Shown here: piece by piece, positions 22,340 through 31,784 of the stretch
How the letters are laid out: each line of letters opens with the position of its first letter
How positions within the stretch are numbered: the stretch's first letter is position 1
Source: Plecoglossus altivelis
Taxonomy: Eukaryota > Chordata > Actinopteri > Osmeriformes > Plecoglossidae
NCBI GenBank assembly: GCA_036571765.1
Contig: BROE01000011.1
Coordinates: 11,560,707-11,624,706 of the forward strand
Direction: 5' to 3'
DNA length: 64,000 bases
Position numbers and translations under genes: made by a program
Notes under the pieces: model-generated
Seen by the model: only the letters and a program-made list of their open reading frames with translations
Database searches by the model: none
What the model was told of the DNA's origin: nothing

Positions 22340-23545
22340 TTGCACTTATCATCCCTGCAATGACACCCTCAGTCCAACAGCAGCATTTCGGAGTTGGATG
22401 GAAAACTTGATATGAAAACTCAAAGTTTCCAGTTCCAGAAACTGTTTACTGGCTGCCCTTGGTGAAGGACTCCCAGAGAGAAGCCAGCTGGACCTTCAGG
22501 TCCTGGGCGTTCACCTCCAGCTTCTTCAACTGCTCTCCGTAAGGGGCCAGACTCTGCTGGATCTCCTGGGTCTTCTGGGCCAGCTGGGTCTGGAAGCTCT
22601 GGGTCAGAGGAGCGATGCTCTGCTGGAAAGCCTCCAGGTTCTGCTCCATCTTCTGCCTGAGTTCGTCCGTCTGGGGAACCAGCAGAGACTGCAGCTCCGT
22701 CACGCTCTTCTCCAGGCTTCCCTTCAGCTCCTCGCTCTTCTGCAGCAGGCTGGCCTTCAGGGTGTCAGAGTTCACCCCCTCTGCGTAGGCGGCTACCTCC
22801 CTCCTCAGCTCCTCCACCTCCTCACATGTCTGCTGCCTCAGCTCCACGGCGTACGGCTGCAGCTGGACCTTCATGGTGGTCACGTCCTGCTCCAGACGGC
22901 CCTTCAGAAGCTCAGCCTCCTGGGTGAGCTTAGTCAGCAGATCCTGTGCCAGGGGGGTCACCTGACCCTGCAGGGCCACACTGTACTGGTTGACAGCAGC
23001 AGCACTCTCAGAGATCCTGACACTGTGGAGAGAGGGACAAAAAGAGAGAGAGAGAGACAAAGACAGAGAGAGACAGAAAGAAAGGACAGAGTGCGTTCAG
23101 TCCCATGTTGAAGACGTGCATCTGTAGCTGTGGTTATGATGCTGTGGAGGTTGGTCCACAGTGAGACTTACTTTAACTCCTGACCCAGCTCAGACTCCTT
23201 GATCTTCTGCAGGGTGTCTTCAGCAGTGAGGGTTGCCTTGGCAACATAGTCCCAGAATGCATCTTTCACCAAGTCCAGTCTGGCTGGGTCCTGCCACAGA
23301 ACATTGGCATTGCAGCCTGCAGGAGAGACAGTTGTATTAAAGTGTAAAGTGTGTTTACATTTAAATTAACATCATGTCTGGTAACACATTCCTAAATGAC
23401 TGAAGAACTCACCAGTGAAAACAGCCAGGGCTAATACCAGCAGAACCTTCATGATTGATCTTGTCTGGTGATGGGGAAAAAAAAATAATTTAAACAAATT
23501 TACAAATGATTACGATTCAAATGACACAAAGTTCTGGAATTATTC
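22340..23545 (-). repeat. Left arm of an inverted duplication (apoA-IV)
   Basis: Reverse-complement homology with about 25735-26950, covering part of intron 1, all coding exons, both inner introns and the start of the 3' UTR. Introns match almost base for base. Homology ends before the non-coding first exons and promoters. Confidence 0.85.
22446..23452 (-). CDS. apoa4b: Apolipoprotein A-IV-like, minus-strand copy (253 aa)
   Basis: A secreted exchangeable apolipoprotein of intestinal or hepatic lipoproteins. Coding segments 23413-23452, 23172-23316 and 22446-23022 (40+145+577 nt) join in frame. The signal peptide is MKVLLVLALAVFTG. The rest is amphipathic 22-mers, often Pro-punctuated (QPYAVEL, VPQTDELRQK, APLTQSFQ, APYGEQLK), ending in ESFTKGSQ. 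The plus-strand copy has the same exon lengths. This copy reads RQQTCEE where the other reads STDIQRQ, owing to a compensated +2/-2 frameshift around 22811-22840. The new Cys is unusual in this family. The TATA box is at 23751-23757 and the non-coding exon begins at 23679. The a4b name rests on fish family resemblance. Confidence 0.87.
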
Positions 23546-23678
23546 TATAGAATGTTAACTTGTGTCTGTTGGGACTGTTGGGAGAGAAAATCAATCCAAT
23601 CAATTTACAACCACTCATGTCTCTAATACCTACAACATAAACAGTCCATACTTGTGTAGAATGTAGCACATCTCTTAC

Positions 23679-23725
23679 CTTGTCGAGTGTTCCTGCGTCT
23701 CGTCTGCGCCAGGAGTTGGAGAGTG
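23679..23725 (-). other. apoa4b: Non-coding first exon of minus apoA-IV
   Basis: Donor AAG|GTAAGA (minus strand) at 23673-23678. The upstream limit is set by the TATA box at 23751-23757 and is approximate. Not similar to the first exon of the plus copy. Confidence 0.5.
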
Positions 23726-23750
23726 TGTGGAGTAAAGGTTGTTGCTGGAT

Positions 23751-23794
23751 ATTTATATTCAGCTAGAGACACAAACAGATGGGTCCAAAGAGCA
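23751..23794 (-). promoter_or_regulatory. TATA box and HNF4-like site, minus apoA-IV
   Basis: TATAAAT (minus strand) at 23751-23757. GGGTCCAAAGAGCA at 23781-23794 fits an HNF4-type CAAAG-centred direct repeat, 23 bp upstream of the TATA box. Confidence 0.5.
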
Positions 23795-24102
23795 GCAGCG
23801 AGTGCCCTGTTGTACGTCCCCCCCGTCACCCCTGCCTCCACATCACATCCTGTTCGTCAAAACACCGGGACTCTGTGACACAACCGATTCCAATCATCGT
23901 CATCCTAAAAGATCAGGCAGGCTTCTGGATGATGGTTCCATCGCCTGCAGTTGGCCAGATGTGTTTCCTAACCCTTGCATCGACCGAGCGTTTTTGTGTC
24001 TCCCAGTCAAATCGGATGTGTGTCATTGTACTAGATCTCAGATCAACAAATCGCAGCAAAGACAAAGGTAAATGTGACCAGTATTGTGCAAACTGTCACA
24101 GG

Positions 24103-24122
24103 AGGTCAAAGGTCACTGACCA
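24103..24122 (+). promoter_or_regulatory. Composite DR1/IR1 nuclear receptor element
   Basis: The sequence AGGTCA-A-AGGTCA-C-TGACCA gives a perfect DR1 (HNF4, PPAR/RXR type) that shares its second half-site with a near-perfect IR1 (FXR/RXR type). It lies in the 2.4-kb spacer between the divergent apoA-IV genes. Function is inferred from known regulation of apolipoprotein genes by these receptors. Confidence 0.55.
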
Positions 24123-25534
24123 AAGCCCTACGGAGAGAGGCATAATTGCATCACCTCTGACGTGATCTGTTTTGGAATGCAAATGCATCGTCAAAAGCAT
24201 TCTATCTTATTCAAATGTCTGCCACTATCACGATCAGCCTGTCTCTATTGTCATGTTTTGTTTTTCTTTCAAGTTATTTTTGGGACATTGTCTGTTTTAC
24301 TTTTTAGGGTAGTGACAGCGAGAGAGACAGAAAAGGCCGCTTGAGAGAGGGGCTGACATACCGGAAAAGACCCCAACTGAAATTGAGCACGGGCTTCTTT
24401 TCCGCATGGCCTTAGCTTTAATGGTACGCGCTTTATGTAGTGAGCTTGCAGGTATTTCCCAACACTATCAGCTTTCATCACGACTCTATCTCATTTAAAC
24501 CGCCTACAATGACAACTTCCAGTACTCCTCAATAATATAAACTCAACAAGTCGATAAATTAGTGACGCCGGCCCTCATCGGGGCTGGGCTAATATCTGGA
24601 TGTTGCTACACAGACGTTACTTGCCGTATCTCAATAATGCCATCGTTTAGATTGATTTAAGGCTATTGCACGCTTGACTTGGAAAATTTCGCATGTGTTT
24701 TTTCGTATTCGTCAACCTCATAATTCCGTGGCTCAGAATTGTCAAAAAAAATGGGCAAAATGCTAGCTATGGATGCGAAAACGCAGAAATTCGAAGCCGA
24801 TCCGAATTTGTAATCACGGACTAAAGTTTCGTAGGCAGAAAGTAAGTGTAAATGATACACCGTGAGATTGTATTAAATTTTTTTTAACCTGCGAACATTT
24901 TTTAGGCTAATATCGGACTCGGTGTACATTGGCCGTAAGACTGAATAAATAATCATCAATGAGTTAATCGATGACTTCTCACGGCAGCTGGAGGTCATAT
25001 TTGGTCACTTGCGTAACTAAATGTAAGAAAACGACTACTCCAAGATTCTCTGCTCTGGGTTAAGCTCAAACGTGGAGCCAAAGTTCAACACTCAGTACAG
25101 TGCTGTACAACAGTGACTTAAAACAGATGTTACCTTAACTGACTGATACAGCTTGAGAAATGTGGTAGATAACCTTCTCTTTTTACCTGCACGTATATCT
25201 GTAGGTTGGAAATGTAGTCATGTGTAGCAGATGGTACCATATGTCTGTGTACTGTGAAAGGAAATATTTTTGGTGTTTTTATGTCTGAAAGTCTTGAAAG
25301 CAAGTGAGCTGTTAAGCCACCTAAAGGCAACTGTGTCTTTTCAGACACAAATTTCAGTTAATCTGTCAGGAATATGTAATTAGTGACATGATTGTTTGCC
25401 TGCCCTCTCACATCCAGAGCCACATCACTTGCACAGATAAATCACTTTCAAGAACCTTAAGTGTCGTGAAGTGGTATTTAATGGCCGAATGTTGATAATC
25501 TGATTCTGTATGTCTTTCTGTCCCAGAAAGGCTC

Positions 25535-25647
25535 AGGTCAGAGGTTGTAAACGTGTTAGTCAAGGTGGAAGTGACAGCAACATAAACCAGCATGGCACTG
25601 GGAGATAGACTTTGTCCTTCACTGTGGCACTAAAGCGTTCATAAAAA
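25535..25647 (+). promoter_or_regulatory. Promoter of plus-strand apoA-IV
   Basis: A DR1-like AGGTCA-G-AGGTTG lies at 25535-25547. An HNF4-like GGACAAAGTCT (minus strand) lies at 25607-25617. A TATA-like CATAAAAAG lies at 25640-25648. The HNF4-TATA spacing resembles that of the minus copy. Confidence 0.45.
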
Positions 25648-25669
25648 GCTCAACTTTACACCTGGACTG

Positions 25670-25717
25670 CACACGCTCACTGACAGACCTAGAGACATCA
25701 CACAGCATCTCTCAACG
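25670..25717 (+). other. apoa4b: Non-coding first exon of plus apoA-IV
   Basis: Ends CAACG|GTAAGA at 25717/25718 and splices to an acceptor at about 25820 just upstream of the ATG. The 5' limit is approximate. Confidence 0.5.
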
Positions 25718-25734
25718 GTAAGACATAAGCTTAC

Positions 25735-26950
25735 ATTTTTTAAGAATTATTCCAGAACTATGTGTCTTTTAAATCGTAATCATTTATGAATTTGTTTAAT
25801 TCCTTTCCCCCCCCTCACCAGTCAAGATCAATCATGAAGGTTCTGCTGGTATTAGCCTTGGCTGTTTTCACTGGTGAGTTCTTCAGTCATTTAGGAATGT
25901 GTTACCAGACATGATGTTAATTTAAATGTAAACACACTTTACACTTTAATACAACTGTCTCTCCTGCAGGCTGCAATGCCAATGTTCTGTGGCAGGACCC
26001 AGCCAGACTGGACTTGGTGAAAGATGCATTCTGGGACTATGTTGCCAAGGCAACCCTCACTGCTGAAGACACCCTGCAGAAGATCAAGGAGTCTGAGCTG
26101 GGTCAGGAGTTAAAGTAAGTCTCACTGTGGACCAACCTCCACAGCATCATAACCACAGCTACAGATGCACGTCTTCAACATGGGACTGAACGCACTCTGT
26201 CTCTTTCTGTCTCTCTCTGTCTTTGTCTCTCTCTCTCTCTTTTTGTCCCTCTCTCCACAGTACCAGGATCTCTGAGAGTGCTGCTGCTGTCAACCAGTAC
26301 AGTGTGGCCGTGCAGGGTCAGGTGACCCCCCTGACTCAGGATCTGCTGACTAAGCTCACCCAGGAGGCTGAGCTTCTGAAGGGCCGTCTGGAGCAGGACG
26401 TGACCACCATGAAGGTCCAGCTGCAGCCGTACGCCGTGGAGCTGAGCACAGACATCCAGAGGCAGGTGGAGGAGCTGAGGAGGGAGGTGGCCGCCTACGC
26501 AGAGGGGGTGAACTCTGACACCCTGAAGGCCAGCCTGCTGCAGAAGAGCGAGGAGCTGAAGGGAAGCCTGGAGAAGAGCGTGACGGAGCTGCAGTCTCTG
26601 CTGGTTCCCCAGACGGACGAACTCAGGCAGAAGATGGAGCAGAACCTGGAGGCTTTCCAGCAGAGCATCGCTCCTCTGACCCAGAGCTTCCAGACCCAGC
26701 TGGCCCAGAAGACCCAGGAGATCCAGCAGAGTCTGGCCCCTTACGGAGAGCAGTTAGAGAAGCTGGAGGTGAACGCCCAGGACCTGAAGGTCCAGCTGGC
26801 TTCTCTCTGGGAGTCCTTCACCAAGAGCAGCCAGTAAACAGTTTCTGGAACTGGAAACTTTGAGTTATCATTTCAAGTTTTTCCATCAAACTCTAAAATG
26901 CTGCTGTTGAACAGTTAGTGTCATTGTAGAGTTAAAAAGTGCAATATTAC
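25735..26950 (+). repeat. Right arm of the inverted duplication (apoA-IV)
   Basis: Counterpart of 22340-23545. The longest matching stretches include intron 2 with its TCTCTCTCT run. Confidence 0.85.
25834..26837 (+). CDS. apoa4b: Apolipoprotein A-IV-like, plus-strand copy (253 aa)
   Basis: Coding segments 25834-25873, 25970-26114 and 26261-26837 match the minus copy exon for exon. The protein has the same signal peptide and mature sequence, apart from about a dozen residues: VAVQ for VALQ, LTQD for LAQD, STDIQRQ for RQQTCEE, EQLEK for EQLKK, and FTKSSQ at the end. No Cys occurs in the helical region, as is usual for the family, so this copy appears closer to the ancestral reading. It sits tail to tail with tomm40; polyadenylation signals on the two strands lie near 27150-27195. 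Like its twin, it should encode a secreted lipid-binding protein. Confidence 0.87.
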
Positions 26951-27891
26951 ACATCTAATGTCTGTATTACAGTATTTAACAAACATGGACAAGAATCAAA
27001 ACTTCTTATCCACACAAGATAGATCAAATGAAACGCTGTCTTTTATCCAAACCTTAACTTCTTTGATAAACTCATCTGAACCAGTCCTATAATGTGTATA
27101 AAAATACAATTTTTAAATGCTAATGTCAAGTGTTATGTCAATTTCATTTATTAAACCCTGAGCATAGACGATGACAATGATCTTTATAAGAAATGGCATT
27201 TATTATTTTTTCCCCAATAGATATATACAGGTAATATATATATTGACCATTAGAAGATGACAAAAAAAAAGACAAACAGCTTGAAATCTGTGACATTCTC
27301 TCTGGTTCACATCACATTTCTGAACCAACAGAAGAATCTGCACTAATGTTGTCATTCACTTCATGCCAAGACAAACGGTACAGTACAAAACAGAGTGGAA
27401 TAAAATGGAGGCAAAGCAGAAACAGACTAAACCAGACAGGCACTGACCAAATTAAAAAACACACAATTACAGTAATTTGACTTTCCAGAAACCATTAGTT
27501 TAGTTTTTTTTAACATCCTCCTGTTCAGCTGTCCGCCCAAGTTGGTCGCTGATGTTTCGTGGTCACAGTCTCGTCACCTTGTTGTCTTATAACTGACAGA
27601 CGGATGAACATGCCTTCTAATTTTAGATTCCATTGATTATGATGCAACTCCAGGCAAACCATTTCAAAATTACACATTTAATCTAGACACATTATTGCAA
27701 TGTGACCCAAACAAAAAAACCAAAAAGACAATTAACTTGCAAAGTCAAAGTCAGATATGGGAGACAAGTCGAGGAAACACCAGACTGAGTAGCGAGTCCT
27801 GGCTTTCAACATGCCTGCCATTGGTACGTTTGTCTGTCTTTTCTGCGAAGTCCATTGGGCGGGTCACGCCCCCCCCCCTGTCGCAGAGCGT

Positions 27892-30369
27892 CTAGCCGAT
27901 AGTAACACCGAAACCGCACTGGAACTTGTTCTTGCGATGGTTGAGGAAGGCTCCCAGGACCAAAGATAGGGGCAGTGGAATCAACTTCTTCTCTAGAGTG
28001 GCTCCGACCACCCAGTTACTATCTACAGACCCTGGAGGGAGAGACCAGTCACACACCGTTAACACAACGAAAAGAAGAGACAGGAAAAACTACTAAAGGA
28101 GGGGAAGAGCGTTTGGAGACGCGCTTATCCAGCTTTACCTTTGAAGAGTAGATTAGCTTTAGGCACGTCAAGCTGGTAACCGAACGAAACGCTGGTTTCC
28201 TGCATGCGAGTGCTAGCCTCAAACTCCACGCCTACCTGCAACTGTTGGACACAAAAGAATGAATAGTCACGTAAATGCCAGACTAAGACAAAGCAGTTGC
28301 TTCCAGGGAGGGGGGGGGGAGGAGAAGAGAATGAATAGACGTTGGGTTAATACCTGGTCGTTAGCTTTGTGGTAATAAGAGGCATGTGCACCTGCTCCTC
28401 CTAATGTCAGCGTGGCAATGAAGTTACTGCCTAGAGAAACAAAAAAATACCTTTACACCCTCAGCCAGGATCTCAACTCTGGCCTTTGGAGGAGAGCAGA
28501 GGGGGGGGGAGACAACGACTCACTGTGTTGAGGTGATGTGAATCATTCCTGGTGTAGTGAAAGGACAGAGGTACCTGTGTATCTGCCAGCAAGTGACATC
28601 ACAGCACCCTCCTCTCCCGGTCTTCTGTGGTAAACTAGCTCTCCTCCCAAGGCCAGGGACGGGGTTATGGACTGGAGGTAGTGTGCTACTATAATACCTA
28701 TTGGGAGACAACATTCAACAATAATTTGAACCGAGGTATGATTGATTTGAATTGAGGCAAGATTGCTTTGAATTGAGGTAAAAACGACAAAGTTAATCGA
28801 TGGATACAAAAAAACGAACAGCCTTGAATCGAGTTATGGAATGGAGATTACCGACCAGAGCCTACAAGAACGTCTGGGTTGCCCATGGTAACGGCGGCGG
28901 TGAAGTCTTCGCCTCGGAACTCGGCGTCCCCCTGCCAGTTCATGAACTTCTGCTGCTGAGTCTGTAAGCCAAGATGATTCAGGTTAAAAAGGTGATAGTT
29001 TACCCCAGAAGATTTCACGCTGTTCCAACTTTGGAGGATTTGATTATTTTAAAATCATTATTGTATAGTAATTTATTGATTTTTAACCAAGAGTATAGAA
29101 TTAACTTTGACATGGGTGGAGGAAAGATTTGCTGGCAAAATGGGATATATTCTCTGGCGTGTTTTTAAAATAAAAGTTTCAAATGTGCACTTTTTTTGAC
29201 CCTGCAGTGTAAGCAAATATTTGGCTAGGGACACACACAGCATTTTCTAATATTGAAGGGGGGACCTCCTCCTCCTCCCCCCGTTCCTACGCCAATGGTT
29301 TGAACCATGGAAAGCCTTGCTGTGATGGCAGACTGAACAAAAATTACCTGAAAGGCGAGTTTGGAGCGGAGTCTCTCGGACACCTGATGAATAACCTGGG
29401 CGTTGAGGCTACCGCTGTTGTCCATGTCTCCTACCATGACTGGGAAAGACTGCACACAAATGTCACCTTTAGACCACAACAATTAACTAACCAAACGTGT
29501 ACAGACAGACAAAAAAAAACAAAAAAACAAGACGTGAGGTCAGAGGTCAGCGAGAGCTCCATGAATACCTCAGCGGGGCCCATCTGTTTGGAGCCCACGT
29601 AGGTGGCCCCGAAGCGATAGCTGGACTCTCCCAGGGTGCTGAGCATTAATGTGTGATTCACCTAATATGAGGAAGACGACAAACACAAATGCACCGGTCA
29701 AATCATCTCATTCATGTCAGTCAGCGCTGCTTTAAACCACAGCAGGGAAACAAGAGAAGATGAAACAAGGGCTGTTGACGTTAAAGTGTTGAACCCTTGA
29801 GTGAAGTGTTGACCCTTACTGACCTGGAAGTGATTGCTAAGGCCCTTGTTAACAATGAGTCGTACCCCTTCCATCTGCATGGGAAAAACCTCTGAAAATA
29901 AAAACGGAAAACTACTGAGACATAGCAACAGTCCAAAATGTCCCCCTCTACATACACAGTCCAAAATGTACCCCACCCCCCCTACATACACAGTCCAAAA
30001 TGTCCCCCCCTACATACAGTCCAAAATGTACCCCCCCTACATACAGTCCAAAATGTTCCCTCCCTACACACCATAATACAGTCCAATAATCCCTTCCCAA
30101 ACAGCGCAATACCATCTGATTTCAGTACCATGGCAGGAACATCTATAGTTACCTTTGCACTTGCGGTGGCACTCTTCAAACGCCCCTGGGTTGGGAAGAG
30201 GTGGCTCCGACTCCCCCTGCTGTCCGGAGGCTGAGCTGCCAGCAGGCAGAACAGGAGACACTGGGGGCATACTGAACCCAGGAGGAACCGTCAGCCCAGG
30301 ACCTCCAGGAACCGCCCCAGCCGAAGCTGGAGGTGGGTTGGGGGAGCTGGCAGCCAAAACACTGCCCAT
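27892..30369 (-). CDS. tomm40: TOMM40, mitochondrial outer-membrane import channel (340 aa)
   Basis: The beta-barrel pore of the TOM complex, through which nearly all nuclear-encoded mitochondrial precursors pass. Nine coding exons on the minus strand join in frame: 30153-30369, 29824-29891, 29569-29661, 29348-29449, 28856-28961, 28575-28697, 28354-28430, 28139-28235 and 27892-28031. The N-terminus is the usual Pro/Gly-rich disordered segment. The barrel begins at CHRKCKEVFPMQMEGV. Conserved strands include VGDMDNSGSLNAQ, GGELVYHRRPGEEG and VDSNWVVGATLEKK, and the protein ends KFQCGFGVTIG with the C-terminal beta-signal. Length is close to human (361). Exon 5 has an odd donor, GTCGGT. A non-coding exon ends at donor GTGAGT near 31040. 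Ubiquitous housekeeping expression is expected. Confidence 0.96.
29931..30070. repeat. 28-bp minisatellite in tomm40 intron 1
   Basis: Five units of type CAGTCCAAAATGTCCCCC plus TACATACA, shortening toward the 3' end. Creates false Pro-rich frames. Confidence 0.8.
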
Positions 30370-31784
30370 TCTAAAGAGAGGGGATTAACGGGGAAGAGGT
30401 GTGGTGAGGACAGGGTTCTGTTAGAGACACAATGTGACATGGCAGACTAACAAGAGGTAGATGTTGTAGAAGATGCGGGGAGACGTGGAGTTTGGAGAAG
30501 TGATGCCGCTTTGAAACTGTACGTTCAAACCTATGCACATGACTAAAAAAGGCATTTCCAGACGTCATGGTCAATAATTCGGCAGATGTCATTTCCGAAC
30601 GTTTCTTCTATACGTCCAAGTGAATTAACGTTGCCATTGATTCTTAATAGCTCTTTGCGAAATCGGATAGCCATCAACTTGCCATCAGTGCTAGGTATCT
30701 AGAGGTTCGATGGCCGTGATAATGTACCTAGGTAGAGTACTAGCCAGTTAGCTAGTAAGTAGATTAAGCTATAGCATTGCTAAACTGTCTTCGCTGCTCT
30801 AGTACCTGTGCAGCAAATAAGATGGCTAGCTCACCAACTAGCTAACTCAGCTAGGTCGCTAACATGCTAACTGAACTGTTCTAGTGGTCCAATACCCTAA
30901 CAAGCAAATGAGAATGTTTGTGTTGCACACTGTGTTGTTACAGACCTAAAGGCAAATCAATAAGTACAGTAACAATTGTATATATAAGCAGCAAGTTTTC
31001 TATTAAACCTCGTGTTATAAAATTGTAGACAGGCTACTCACGTTGTGATTTCCAGAGGACGATTCAACACCCGGCAGTACCAAAGAAGAAGAAACTGTCA
31101 TGAGTCATCAAGAAGTCCCGCCTTCTTGTAGAAAATACAGCGTTGGATTGGACAAATTATACCATGCCTCAAGAGGGCTGGCAGATTTACCTGTCAATCT
31201 TAGACTACGCAACCAGCATGTATTTACGCTATGAAAAGACTTGATTTCCCTTCTTGGCCCCTCCTTTACTTTCAATATACTGGTTCAGAGAGCCGTCATT
31301 CGGAAGAGGAATTAAATTGGATTGGACGAATAGACACCCGCCTTCAAGAGCAGCTAAACGCGTATTTGTAGCATTTTCTTCAACCGGGACAGCCTTTATT
31401 CCATTGGATAAGAAGGTTGATTGTAATGGATTATTGGTGGAACTGTGTTTTCAGAGGTAAATGTAGGAGGATGACCCATGTTAAGTTTGGTTGCAATTCA
31501 TGACGGTTCGAATGCAAAAAACGTGCAGCTATGAAGGTCAGTGTAAAACAGGGGGCTGGACTGAAGGGGTTGAACTGAAGGGGCTGATCTAAATCAAGCA
31601 GAAGCAGAACAGCTCATTTAGCCATATCCATACCAATAATGCGGACCATCCTTCAATCTCTTTTTATAACCACAACTCACCATCAGATTCACAGTTACGT
31701 GTTTATTTTTAGCTGCTAGATGTAGCATTGCCCCTTCGTAGAGCCCTCAAGTGAAAAACAAAGACACCAAACATTTTATTTAAG

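Noticed and set aside
29834..30076. Pro/Tyr-rich frames in tomm40 intron 1
   Set aside because: Generated by the 28-bp C-rich minisatellite.
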